From the NCBI GenBank assembly GCA_958450325.1, contig OY288256.1, positions 12,928,557 to 12,992,556 of the forward strand: a stretch of DNA of 64,000 nt, written 5' to 3'. Each line of letters starts with the position of its first letter. Within the stretch, counting starts at the first letter, position 1. The notes beneath the pieces were generated by a model that was given only the letters and a program-made list of their open reading frames with translations, was not told where the DNA came from and made no database searches. Source of the DNA: Agrostemma githago (taxonomy: Eukaryota; Streptophyta; Magnoliopsida; Caryophyllales; Caryophyllaceae). Shown here piece after piece: positions 32,329 through 44,200 of the stretch. The translations under genes were made by a program, and so were the position numbers.

Positions 32329-34722
32329 ATGGCCAACCGTTGTGCTCGGATTCTCCCTTTTACTGGTCCTTCGATTGAAAGGACGGAGGGTAGGGACAGG
32401 GTTAATGGTGACCTTGCCTCCTCCTCCGGGGGACCAGGTGTCAGGATGGCCGAGGAAGGCCATTCAGAGGACAGTGGGGGTGCCAACTCCCCCGAGCCTG
32501 CGCCCCTTGATGTTATAGATTCTGATGACGAGGCGTTAGAAATCGACGCCTCCACAAGCGCCGACCCACTTATTCCTAGGGAGCCAGGGAGAGCTTATTA
32601 CCTAGATAAGACCAAGTATAGGATCCCTCTGAGAACATACCCGGCCCCCAAGAACCGAGACCTAATTCTGGAGAAGAACGCTGAGGATGCTATAGCCAAG
32701 CTTTATAACTTTGGGGAGGGATACACTGTTGTTGTCCCTGGGGAGAAGGACACAGTATGCAATCCTCCTACGGGCTGCATAGCTATGTACCACAAATGTC
32801 TCGATTTCGGCCTACGCTTCCCCCTTCATCCATTCCTGGAGGAGGGCTTCAGGCGCATGAATGTGGCTATCGCCCAGCTGACGGCCCTTGCAGTCAGGTC
32901 ATTGATTGCCTACACCTGGACCTGCTTGTTCTGGGGCGAGGAGCCATCCATAAATGCTTTAAGGTTTATGGTTGGCTTACAGATGGTAGCTTCTACTGAA
33001 GGGGGTGGTTCCCCAGGGTATTTCTCCCTTCTCCGGCAGAAGAAGGGCTCCCCAGTCTGGCCGGTCATGAGCGGTTTGAAGGATTGGAAGAACAATTTCC
33101 TATATGTGCACAGTGCTACGGGGTGGAGGATTCCCCGACATTTCAGGAATCACGTCCATACCCGGTTGGAGACCTGCCAGGAGTACCACCCTGGGGTTGG
33201 GAGGAGAGCTCTTGAGGTTAAGTTGACCCAGAAGAAGAAGGACTTGGTTGAACGGTTCGCCTCTTCCAAGGACAGGAAAGGCTCATACGGTCCTGACATC
33301 TGGCTCCCTCACGCTGAGCTTATAGCGACTGATAATTATCTGACTCGGGTCGGCCTAAACCCTGGTCTTAGCGCAGGTAGCTCGGGGATTTTATCAGTAG
33401 TTAAATTTCCTTAGTCTTATTTTATTGTGTGTTGACCTGGTTATCTTTCCTTGTTCTTGCAGACCTTGCTACTTTCCTTTGGTCAAGGAGAGAACTGAGG
33501 GACCTTGGCCCGAACAAAGACTTCTCGATTGACGTCCGTCATCCTCCGCTCCCGTTTGACCATAAGAAACGGAACGTGATGAAGTATGTGAAGAGTATAT
33601 CGGTCAACAGAGCGAGGTTTCCTCCTCTTCCTCCCAAGCCGACTCCTACAAAGCCTGCAGGTCTAACTCTTGCCCCCAGAAATGTAGAGGAGGAGGCTAC
33701 ATCAGAGACAACCCCTTCCCCTGATGGCAAGCGTGGAGGTCCCCCTGCTGGGATTCACCTTCCCGAGGGGTCAACGCCAACTGAGTCTAAGGAAGCTGGG
33801 GAGGGTACCCTGCGTTGATTGGCAGGGGAAGCTTGATTGGCAGGAAGAGGAAGGACAAGGAACCGGTGGGTGTCATCCGGGTAGTGGACCTGGAGGCAGA
33901 CACCAACACTCCTGAGGCTAAGCGCCCTGCTAGTGATGTCCCGGGCACCCTGTTCTCAGAGGAAAACGCTGAGTTTCACTTTACTGCTGGTGACAGCGTT
34001 GATGTCTCTGCCCTGCTCTCTGATTCCAACACTGCGTTGGCTGATCATCTTACCAAGTCCTTGACCTATACTATTAGTCAGGTGATCCAGTATGTTCAGC
34101 GTTGCTCCAGGGTGTTTCAAGCCTCTACGGAGCTGGCGGCTCTCAGCCGTTTAAGTGATGAGGAATTGAACGTTACTCCTGGGCTTCCCCTCCATGATCG
34201 CTTGGCGGTGGTTGAGAGGGACGTCGCCCTTATCGTCAGCTTGAAGGAACAATTGTCCAAGTATGAGGGCGAGCTGGTGGAGGCCAAAGATCAGGTCACC
34301 CGCTGGAAAGACCAGGGGGAGAACGCTGTGAGGGAGGCAGCGAACTTGGACGTAGAGCTGGGGCAGGCTATGAAGGCAGTTTCCGAGCTTGAGCAGGCTA
34401 AAAAGAGGGTTGCTGAGCTGAAGGGTCAGCTGTCTAAATCCGCATCGGATCTCCAAAAGGCTCAAGATGACCTGAAGGCACAGAGCGATCAGTGGCTTAA
34501 GGAAAAGGCAGACATTATTCGGGAGGCCGATTCGGCTGTGGATGAGAGTTTAATGCTGGGGCTTCTTCCTCTCTGAAGTTTGTTATGAAGGTCATCAGGG
34601 AGATGCTCCCGAATTTTGATGAGGAGGCCTTCCAGGCTCTCTATACCACCAAGAATGACCCCCGAGGTAACCAATCGCCTGAGGAAGCTCCTGATGCTAA
34701 CCAGGATGCCCCTGCTGCATAA
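32329..34722 (+). pseudogene. Antisense ORF B: 'gypsy-type transposase' family protein with coiled coil
   Basis: Exon 1 runs 32329-33376. A GT-AG intron (33377-33462, 86 bp) joins in frame to exon 2 at 33463 (LATFLWSRREL). Exon 1 contains FPLHPFLEEGFRRMNVAIAQL, typical of the plant family annotated as putative gypsy-type transposase (PF04195, from memory). After 33818 the frame shifts; 33815-34576 encodes a KRKDKEP-rich linker and a long coiled coil (LKEQLSKYEGELVEAK...). A further shift near 34555 leads to the end NQDAPAA at 34722. So the frame is broken twice, unless a second intron explains one shift. Such ORFs are carried antisense by Tat elements; their role is unknown. Confidence 0.75.
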
Positions 34723-34929
34723 CATGCAGGGCAGTCGTCCTCTGAGGGCTCCTGCCCCTCTGCGCCTTTATTTCTTTGTTGATTCCCCAATCTTTTTGCG
34801 TACCGGGCCCTGATGTGGCCGCCTGCCGGCTATTGTAATCCTATTAACTCTTGTATTTGGATTTTATTGTTCATTTTGTAAAACTTCTTCTAGATCTGTT
34901 ATGAATACTCTATTTCCTTTGTTTATTTG

Positions 34930-35445
34930 TCGTTTTCTTTCGAGGTTTGGCCTGACCCTGGTTTCTTTGTCGAAATCCAGGGGGCCTGCCCCATGCCTGC
35001 CCAGGAGTGGGCAGGGGATTTTTGTGTTTGTTTTTATACAAGGTTGGGGAATGCCCCCAGTCCTTGTTCATTCGGCGTATGGGGCCCGACCTGTCCCTGG
35101 CTTCTTTGTCGAAGTCCAGGGGGGCTGCCCCCTGCCTGCCCAGAGGTGGGCAGGGGGACTTTGAGTTTTTTATACAAGGTTGGGGATGCCCCCAGTCCTT
35201 GTTCATTCGGCGCATGGGGCCCGGCCTGTCCCTGGCTTCTTTGTCGAAGTCCAGGGGGCTTGCCCCCTGCCTACCCAGGAGTGGGCATGGGGATTTTTGT
35301 GTTTGTTTTTATACAAGGTTGGGGAATGCCCCCAGTCCTTGTTCATTCGACGTATGGGGCCCAGCCTGTCCCTGACTTCTTTGTCGAACTCCAGGGGGCC
35401 TGCCCCCTGCCTGCCCAAAGGTGGGCAAGGGGACTTCTTTGCGTT
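34930..35445. repeat. Minisatellite, four units of 135-140 bp
   Basis: TTCTTTGTCGAA recurs at 34963, 35102, 35237 and 35377 (spacings 139, 135, 140), each followed by CCAGGGGG...CTGCC and a TATACAAGGTTGGGG block. It lies between the converging integrase and antisense ORF B. Open frames here in all phases are a by-product of the repeat. Confidence 0.9.
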
Positions 35446-35680
35446 TTTTTGTTGGGGGGTTCATTTTCCTTGGGTTTTGCAACAGGGGGACCCTCCCCCT
35501 ATTGCCCCCTGCTCGTTTGTGTGTGAAATGCAAGTAACAGACAACGAGTATGAATTCGGAAATCTTTTCATTTCTTGAAAAAACTTAAAACATCCATGGT
35601 CGGAGCCGTCGACATTCTTTCTTGACCGTTCTCCGCCAATTTTTGAAGAAAAACAAAAGAAAATTCCTTAGTTCCTCAAG

Positions 35681-36550
35681 CTAGACATAGTACCTCTTCA
35701 GGGTATCTATGTTCCAGTGGGCAGCCAGCTCTTGTCCTGCAGGGTGGGCGATCTTGTATGTTCCTGGCCCCATGATCTGGGTGACTTCGTACGACCCTTC
35801 CCAATTGGCTCTCAGTTTTCCATGTTCTCTTGATCTCCCAACTGCCTGCGTCTTTCTTAAAACCAGGTCCCCCACCTGGAAACTTCTCTCGTTCACTTTC
35901 CTGTTGCATGCCTTCCTCATTCGCTGTTGGTAGGCGGTAATGTTAATGCAGGCCTCTTGCCTTACTTCACCGACTAGGTCCAGAGCCTCGGTCATTGCAG
36001 CTTCATTACTCGCCCTGTCACATTGCAGGTCATACCTGGTTATGATATTCCGCCAGATTACCTTCCTGACTGCGGGCTCGGTAATGCTTGGGACTGCTTC
36101 AGCTTCAATCCACTTAGTGAAATAATCGATCCCCACTATCAAAAACTTCCTGCCCCCGGTCGCGACAGTGAAAGGACCCAGAATGTCCATCCCCCACTGA
36201 GCGAAGGGGATGGGGGACAGAATCGGTCCGAGCTCCTGGGCTGGGGCGTGTATTGATGGGGCAAATAGCTGGCACTTTCTGCACTTTTGGGTCAGATTCC
36301 TGGCGTCAGCGAGCAGGGTCGGCCAATAGTAGCATGCCCTTAGGGCTTTGTGTGCCAGCGATCTTCCCCCTATGTGATGGCCACATATGCCCGAGTGTAT
36401 ATCGTCTAGCACCTCTGCAGCCTGCTCAGCCCCCAGGCACTTGAGCAGAGGAGATGAGAATGATTTTCGGTACAGCTCTTCTCCTACCAGTATGAACCAG
36501 GCAGCCCTGGCCGACATTTTTCTCTTCTGAATTGGATCCTGTGGCAGGGT
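35681..36550 (-). pseudogene. Tat integrase with internal deletion
   Basis: The frame has the HHCC zinc finger (HHIGG...CRKCQ), the first catalytic Asp in WGMDILGPF and the YFTKWIEAEAV block, then jumps from RNIITRYDL to a stretch normally after the catalytic core (LDLVGEVRQEA). The second Asp and the Glu of the DDE triad are thus missing. The C-terminus ends WNIDTLKRYYV at 35681. Upstream, the frame reads into the RNase H half at 46302 once the inserted element is ignored. Confidence 0.88.
36546..36550. other. Target-site duplication agggt (left copy)
   Basis: agggt directly before the LTR at 36551; the same five bases follow the other LTR at 46297-46301. Confidence 0.95.
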
Positions 36551-37601
36551 TGATGGTAGGGATTCGTCACGTCCCTAGCCGATCAATATAACACCGACTA
36601 ACCTAGTGGGTAGCTAGGGCAAGTCGGGATCGATTCCACGAGGACGGTATATCGAAGCTTAGACTATGTCGGCTTACAAACGAGACTATGCTACCAAAAA
36701 CAACACAAAGAAAGCGATAAAAGGAAAACTAATGATGGAGGAGAAGTATGACTAAGTTAATGATCGAGCTAATGAATAAACTAAAAGGATGATAGCTAAC
36801 TAGGAGGATTACACAAATATGGAGAGAAGTGGGGTAGGTCGGGTTCAAAGAGGTAGAAGGGTAATTGGGATGATCAAGGGTATAGGTGTCTCCTAATCGC
36901 TAGAGTCGATCCGGACTCTCGCAACTTAGACCGATGTCAAGGTGGGTCCGGGCTCTCGTAACTTAGACCCTAGTCGGCACTCTCGTGACTATGACTATTC
37001 TCAACATTTACACAAAATAAGCAATAAATGAGAAGATGAACACAAGTATGGGAAGCATGGCCACTACAACTCACACAAGCATATCAACAAACACATAGAG
37101 TGCCTACAATGTGACTAACAACAAAGATGCAACCTTTTCCCCTTAATCAACCCTAATCATCCATAATCTACCCCTAATCCCCCTACTAACCCCACAAGAA
37201 GACTACTCACTCATTATCAAGAATAAAGCACCCATAACAAGAGAAAATATTATCACTAAACAAGCATCCATAATGATTAACAAGAACAATGATACTAATA
37301 ATATGAAAAGATTCAAACAAGATTAAATAAACAAGATTAAGAGTAAGAAAGATTATACCAACACTAAGGATATGAAAAGATGAAATCTTGTATAAATAAG
37401 AACCCAAATAAAACCCAAGGTTGTCAATCTTGGAGAATTCTTCAAGTATCCTCTTAATACAAGAACTAATTACAATAATTAACTAAGGATTAACTAAGAT
37501 TAAGGGAAGATTAAAGCTAATGAGTGAGAGTAATTCTAGGGTTTTGGAGGCTTAAACTAATGTAGGGTGAGATAAGATGTCTTAAAATTACAAGAAGGGA
37601 G

Positions 37602-37612
37602 TATATATATAT
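37602..37612 (-). promoter_or_regulatory. TATA box of the Athila-like LTR (3' copy)
   Basis: Alternating TATATATATAC on the minus strand, about 53 bp downstream of the palindrome array; counterpart in the other LTR at about 45751-45761. Confidence 0.65.
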
Positions 37613-37664
37613 GGGTACAAGAATGAAGGAGAAGAAAGAAAAAGAGCCGTGCAGCAGCATCACG

Positions 37665-37807
37665 GTCCCGACCGGGACGGATCATCCCGATCGGGACGGC
37701 TCTGTCATCCCGATCGGGACGGGTTGATCCCGACCGGGATGGGCTTACAGCAGCCATCCTAATGTAGCACCCCATCCCGAAGGGGATGAGGCCATCCCGA
37801 ACGGGAT
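37665..37807 (-). promoter_or_regulatory. Palindrome array TCCCGATCGGGA, six units (3' LTR)
   Basis: Six units of TCCCG-NN-CGGGA-type palindromes (centres AT, AC or AA; one unit degenerate) in about 143 bp directly upstream of the TATA box. Same array at 45814-45956. Confidence 0.8.
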
Positions 37808-38147
37808 GGGCCTTGTATGCCTTCCTTAAACGCTCTTTGGTCCTTCCTTGCCTCTCATGGGCTTCCCACCGATTCTCGGGACTCGGGATCGGGTCTCGGA
37901 GGCTCGGGATTGGGTCCCAAGGTCTCGGGGTCGATTCCAAGGCCTCGAGTCATCGTTCCTTTATCTCGTTGGCTCCAAAATGTGTATGTATTGAGTCGGA
38001 ATCGCTCCAACTCTTCCAAATTGGTCTCGGGAACCTGAAACGAACTAAAGGAAGCATAAGAAGCCCATGAAACGAACTAAAGGAGCGATTCCACAAGGAA
38101 AAAGGGACCAAAACACAACAAAAAGGCACTACAAACTACACTTATCA

Positions 38148-38161
38148 ACTCCCCCACACTT
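38148..38161 (-). other. Polypurine tract
   Basis: AAGTGTGGGGGAGT on the minus strand directly before the 3' LTR; identical in the related element at 49217-49230. It primes plus-strand DNA synthesis. Confidence 0.85.
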
Positions 38162-41100
38162 AACCCTTACTCGCCCTCGAGTAAGCACACACTAACTACT
38201 AAACTAGCCGAATGGGTATTAGCGCACCCTACGCCCCTTCAACTCACGCGAGTGCACTTAGAGGAAAAGTGCACTCCGCAAGGCAAGTTGGGTCTTGCGA
38301 CAAAACTGTGGATGCAACCGGACACAAAACACATAAACAAACAATCACACAAACAAACACATAATCGGTTGCACCCGAAACAAAAGAAATACCGCTTCCC
38401 TCTAAAAGCGGTGAATGAAACACCGGTTTAGGACTCGAGGTAAGCGACAACGTTCCCAAGATAGCAATACAAACCAAGGTGGACTAAACCCTAATAGTAT
38501 GACGATAAAGCAACAAAAACGTTGGTAACTTACCTAGGTCCTCCTAACTTTCTAAAAACGTACTACGGGACGATCGGCGGAGTGGAAAAGTGAAGAACCA
38601 CGGTGTTAGTCGACACTGTAGGTAAGTGAGACCCCGCCCCCTTTAGCGTGAGCCAAGAGGGTCGTCCCGTGTCCAAAACCGCCTAACTAGTCCAAGTAAA
38701 AAGGTGGAAAACATGCAAAATGAGGGAAGACCGACTAATGCCGCTATCATCCTTCCTCGGGACTCGGTCCTTTGGTAGGCTCTTCACGGCAAAAGTCGGA
38801 AAAAGGCTTATTTTTGTGGGGATTTCTTTTTGTGAGACGGGTTTTCTTTTGGCATTTTCTTTCTTTTCGACATTTTGATTTGTTTGTTGCCATGCCATTT
38901 CTTTTTCTTCTTTTCTATTTTCTTTTTGGCTTTTGTGCCGTTTCTTTTTCTTCATTCTTTTCTTTCTTTCATTTTTTTTTTCTTTTTCTTTTCTTTGCCC
39001 TTTTTTGGCAAGATTTGGCTTTTTTTGGCATTTCAATGTGTAACAAGAAAGATAGAAATCAACAAATTGCAATTTTATTGAGTGGATATGCGTAGGAGGT
39101 AGGTGAATGGGTAAGTCGGGGTTGCGCATTCCCTTTCAAACCCACAAAAAGTGGAGAACTTGGACTAATCAAACGATCCTAAACACGGTCACCTAAGGGA
39201 CGAGACTCGGTAACCAAGGCCTTTTCACACCGTGGGTGGTCATAATGGTCAAAGGTGCAAATCCCGCAGTAAATTCCTAGTAAGCTAGGTGGACTCAAGG
39301 TAAAGGACCAACGAATTCGTTGATTTAGGGTCATTCTACTAGAGTAAAGTCCAAGACTCGATTTATACTACTAAAAAGGGAAAGTACACACTCACACACT
39401 AGCCTCTAAACCGGGTTTTCGAAAACCGTTTACACACAAGACACACAACATAACACAAAATGAAGACATGACGAAAACAAAAGGAAAAGGAACAAAAGCA
39501 ACAAAAACAAAACAAGGCAAAACAAAACACATAGACAAAACAACCACCACCCCTATATTCCATGCAAGCCACCAAATCATCCACCATTATGCACAAAGCT
39601 CCACCCGAGCACACCTCAACACAACCTTCTCCAATCATCACAAGGAATAAAGGAGAAAAAGGGATAAGATGTTACCAGAAGTCTTTAGAGCTTTCCAAAG
39701 TCATTGGCGAATAAAGCAACCTATAAGAACAAAGGGAGGCAAAACACGCACACAAAACAAATGTATGACACAAAGACACAAAATGAAAACACAAAAGAGA
39801 AAATCTTTTTGATTTTTGTGAAAAATTTTCAAATTTTTAGGATTTTTAAAGGTTTTTTCGAAAAACTATGAAAAAAAACTACTACGATAGAATATCGCTC
39901 CCCCACACTTAAATCGAGCAATGTCCTCATATGCTCAATCGTAGTGTGCGGAGAGACAAAAGAAAAAGAAAAGAAACTACGAAAGTAAAGCTAAAAATCA
40001 AAAAGAAAAGTGGAGAAAAAGGTAGAAGGGGTCCGGCCGAGGTGTAATCAAGTCACCAAGGGCAGAGACGAGAAAAAGATATGGAAGGGGGAAGGAAAAT
40101 AAAAAGAAAGAAATAAAAAGGAAATGGGAGGGGAGGGCTAGGTGTAATCAAGTCACCTAGCCCGGATTCCGTCCAAATCCGACTAACTCCTAACAAGGGG
40201 TGTAATCTTATAAATGGACTAATCGATTGACTCGCGACGTAATCACGTCGTCGGGAGTCGGGAGCAACCAAAATATGGCCTCGAAGGCCCCTAGATACCG
40301 AGACTCAAGGGAAGGGGCAAACAATGAAAAAGAAGCGATAAAAAGACGGAAAAATAAGGATAGTTACCCAACCCGAGCGGCTAGTAACTCACTTGCTCCA
40401 TCGTCTCGTTGATCATTAGAGGCTCGTCGCTTGTTTTCTCGGTTGCCATCTCGCTTTACACTTGAAGAGAACTCACGGTATAGGTAGTAATGGTAGGGGG
40501 TGGGATTTGATGTGAGAGTCAGTGTAAAGTGGATAGGAAATGGAGTGAGGGCATGACAATGAAGTACATGGGGCATATGATAAGGCTAGGGTAGCTAGGG
40601 AGGTTGGGAGGGGGCATAAAACGGTTGGGTGGAGTTGTTTTGCGAAGAAGAATCACAAAGGGGGAGCAGAGGACCATCCCGGTCGGGAAGACTGATCCCG
40701 ATCGGGTTACCTCACCCGTCCCGGTCGGGACGACCTCATCCCGGTCGGGACGGACCCACAGTGAGCTCAAATCATGGTACACCCATCCCGATCGGGACGG
40801 CTCCTTCCCGGTCGGGATGCCACACCCGTCCCGGTCGGGACGCCCTCATCCCGGTCGGGACGAACTCACAGGAAGCTCCAAATATGGCGCACCCATCCCG
40901 ATCAGGACGGGTCCTTCCCGGTCGGGTTGCCTTACCCTTCCCGGTCGGGACGCCTCATCCCGGCCGGGATGGGTCTTCTTCAACTTCCACAATCCCCAAA
41001 AGCTTGCTTCAAGCTTCAAAAACCCGATCCTCGTGCCTACAACCCAAGGTATATCATCGCCAATCCTCTCTAAGAGCGTTCTCACTTCACCTATTAATCA

Positions 41101-41262
41101 ATACTCAAACATACATCAAACTCTCTCCCTCACAACACTCATCAATCAACCCAAATAACAAGAATTCACAAAAATTCAACTAGCTACAAGAAAGAGATAT
41201 ATACAATGAGACGGTTCTTGTGGAACTCCGTCAAACCAAGGTGGTGCTTTCTTCAATCTTTT
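38162..41262 (-). other. 3' non-coding region of the Athila-like element
   Basis: About 3.1 kb without a credible gene, where pol would be expected. Includes a purine-rich stretch on the minus strand (38770-39060) which gives a Lys/Glu-rich mock frame, several AAAACAC-rich stretches, a second TCCCCCACACTTAAA block near 39900 and the internal palindrome array. Much of it (38162-40200) aligns with 49231-51132 of the related element. Confidence 0.7.
40674..40974. repeat. Internal palindrome array TCCCGGTCGGGA, twelve units
   Basis: Twelve CCCGGTCGGG/CCCGATCGGG-type units, with a higher-order period of 110 bp (ACCCATCCCGATC at 40781 and 40891). The open frames with R-S-G-R and P-G-R-D repeats here are a by-product. 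The related element has nine units at 63426-63639. Confidence 0.85.
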
Positions 41263-44200
41263 TCAACAACCAAAACTAGTTCCTTCTCCATCAAGGGCAC
41301 GTAAGAACAAGTCAAAGGCCCTAGAGAAGTCTTCAATCAAGCATGTCATATAACCGATCATATCCCAAGGCTCCTCATGGCCTTGCCTTGACGTTCCCGG
41401 GGCATCCCGCTCTTCCAAGTTCAAAGACTTGAACTTGTACTTTTGGTCCTTGGGGACATACCCAAACGTCCACCGGTCCTCATGCGGCTCCAAGGGAGGC
41501 TCATCTTCTTCCTTGTCATTGCACTTCAACTTGTCATCAAGCCCATGAATTGGGCTCTCATCTTCCTCCATATCGGAGTCGTCATCCTCAAGTACATAAG
41601 AGTACTTCTTCAAGCTTTGTTCCGGTTCACCCCCTAGATCGATGTCTTTCTTGGCTTGGATCATATTGCATGTCTCATCGCTAGTAGGCGAAGTGTTGCC
41701 TTGAAGGTCGAACACTATCTTTTCCTCGCCTAACTCAAATGTGATCCTACCTTTCTTCACATCGATCATGGCACCCGCGGTGTGTAGAAATGGACGCCCA
41801 AGAATAATGGGAGTATTGGCATCCTCCGGCATGTCAAGCACAATGAAGTCGACCGGAATGAAGTATTTCCCTACTCGTACCAGTACGTCCTCTAACATTC
41901 CTAATGGTCGATTGAATGATTTATCGGCCATTTGGAGGGTGAGGGACGTACATTTCAACTCTTTCATTCCGAGTCGGCAACAAATAGAATATGGAATGAT
42001 GCTCACACTCGCGCCCAAGTCACATAACGCATTCTTGATCAAGAAGTTGCCTATGGTGCAAGGTATCGAAAAACTACCCGGATCCTTCAACTTCGGAAGC
42101 GTGGAGCCTTGGATAAGCTCGCTCACCACCCTCGTGAACGCTACGGTTTCTTCCTTGTCGACGGATCTCTTCCTAGCCAAAATTTCTCTCATAAATCTTC
42201 CATATGCCGGAATTTGGGTGAGTAATTCGGTGAACGGGACACTAACATCCAATTTCTTCACAATACTAAGGAACTTGTCGTAATGAGTGTCCACCTTAGT
42301 CTTCATTTGCCTTGATGGGTAAGGCAACTTGATTTGGTACTTGTTTTGATCAATTGGGGTGGACTCTTCACTTGACACTTTCCCTTTACCCTTTTCTTGT
42401 GCTTGAAGTGGGGGAGGAGTATCTTCTTGGGGTTTCTCGGCCTCCCATAAGACTTGCTCCTCAATTGGAATGTCAAAGCTTGCATTATCTTGAGAGGGGG
42501 GTATGACTTCTTGTTTTGGTTCTTGCTCACTAGGGGAAAGAAGGGGTTCATAGGACGTACCACTCCTCGTAGTAATGGCATTTACATGCTCGAATTTCGG
42601 TGTTTCACCTTGAGGAGGTAGTTGCCCCTTTTGTCTTGTAGAGATCTCCGAAGCAAGTTGAGATATTCGGGCTTCCATCGACTTCGCATGAGCATCTCTT
42701 GCTTGGTTGTCCCTTTGAATGTAAGCAAAGAACTCTTGTTGATTTCTTGTCATTTCTTGATTACTCCTATGCATATCCATCATATGCTTTTGTGCGTCGA
42801 GATCCCGTGGTGGGGATGATGGATTATGTGGAGTATCGGTGAGGGCTAATGGAGTACCATAGTCATGGATAGGAGACCGACTCCTAGGCTTGCTTTGTTG
42901 TTGATGACTTTGATTTGCTTGTTGTTGATGGTTCCCTTGGAACCCATGAAAGTTGCCTTGATGATGGTCTTGATTGTTGCCATGGTTTCGGTTTTGATAC
43001 CCTTGAAAACTTTGGTTTCCTTGGAAACCGCCTTGATTGAAGTTCCCTTGTTGGAACCCTTGCTTGTTGTTGAAGTTGCCTTGGTTATTTTGCTTGAAAT
43101 TGTTGAAGGGTCTTTGGTTACCCACATAACCTTGGTAACTTTCGTTGTTGTCCCGTAAGGGAGGTGGAACATAAGGACGAGGTTGTTGTTGATGTTGAAG
43201 TGCTTGTTGTTGAGGGACTTGATTGGAAGCTTGGTATTGATTAGAGTAGGAGGCACCTTGCTTGAACGCTTGAAAGGCGTTCACTTGCTCAATACTCCCT
43301 CTACAATGCATAGGATCATGACCAACGATTCCACAAGTATCACACATCCCAAAATAAGGCAAAGGAGGTGCAAACTCCAAAGCATTTACATCATGGATCG
43401 TGTGTTGGTTGGAGGAACTAGAGCTTTGAACTTGGTTGAGGTGGCTTTGGAGCTTTTTGTCAATGGTCTCCATGTGAGTTCTTAGCTGAGCCCCAAGATC
43501 AATGCTCAATTGTGTAATGGCGTCAACCTCATGCCTACCTCCCCGATTTGCCTTCCTAGGCCTTGAGTATTGTGAATTATGCACCGCCATCTCTTCGATC
43601 CGTGACCAAGTTTGGTCATCCTCCACTTCGGTAAACCTACCGTTAGATCCCATATTGAGTATGGCCCTCGAGTCTTCATATAGCCCATTCCAAAATTGTT
43701 GCACGAGGAACCATTGTGATAAGCCATGGTGTGGACAAGAACGGATCAAGGCTTTGAATCTTTCCCACGATTCGTAGAGGCTTTCATCATCGCGTTGTTG
43801 GAAACCCGTGATAGAGGCTCTCAATAGATTTGTCTTCTCCAGGGGATAGAATTGTTGGTAGAAGGCTAAGGCTAGCTTCTTCCAAGTATCAATGCCAAGT
43901 CTTGCTTTATCCAACCCCTTGAACCATTGCTTCGCCTTACCGATAAGAGAGAAAGGAAATAATACCCACCGAATTTGGTCTTGAGTTATTCCCGTTTGTG
44001 AAATAGCGTCACAATAGTCCGAAAAGGTTTCCATGTGTTGATGAGGATCTTCGGTTGGTAACCCGCTAAATTGACTTCTCTCGACCAATTGGATAAATTG
44101 TGTTTTCGCCACAAAATTTCCGGTATATGCCTCCGGTAAAGTGGATGGACCCGGCAAAACGTCTTCCGTAAAGGTTGAGTGAGAAGAGAACTTAGGCATG

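Larger units (their letters stand above)
30190..36550 (-). mobile_element. Second Tat-type element, left part (continues at 46302-46890)
   Basis: Minus-strand integrase (35681-36550) with two plus-strand antisense ORFs and a minisatellite between them and the integrase, plus a candidate 3' LTR at the left. The Athila-like element split it at 36550/46302. RT, protease, gag and a 5' LTR are not found, so it is 5'-truncated. Confidence 0.75.
36551..38147 (-). repeat. 3' LTR of the Athila-like element (1597 bp)
   Basis: Same length and nearly the same sequence as 44700-46296. On the minus strand: U3 with a palindrome array (37807-37665), TATA at 37612-37602, then the transcribed part. Confidence 0.95.

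Noticed and set aside
34901..35578. Several open frames of 70-200 codons on both strands
   Set aside because: Produced by the 135-140 bp minisatellite; all six frames stay open and the peptides are repetitive.
38683..39129. 148-codon Lys/Glu-rich ORF on the minus strand
   Set aside because: Low-complexity purine tract (AAAGAAAAAG...) in a non-coding region; the counterpart at 49908-50315 does not keep the frame.
40674..40974. Possible CRISPR-like array
   Set aside because: Units are 10-14 bp palindromes with short, irregular spacers in a plant retrotransposon; no CRISPR repeat length, no cas genes.
40604..41158. Long overlapping open frames on the plus strand with R-S-G-R / P-G-R-D repeats
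   Set aside because: They only reflect the CCCGGTCGGG palindrome array; open in several frames at once and without any start context or homologue.
42846..43256. Thr/Lys/Asn-rich ORF and other frames inside 41263-44475
   Set aside because: Shadows of the Gln/Asn-rich part of the gag-pro ORF.
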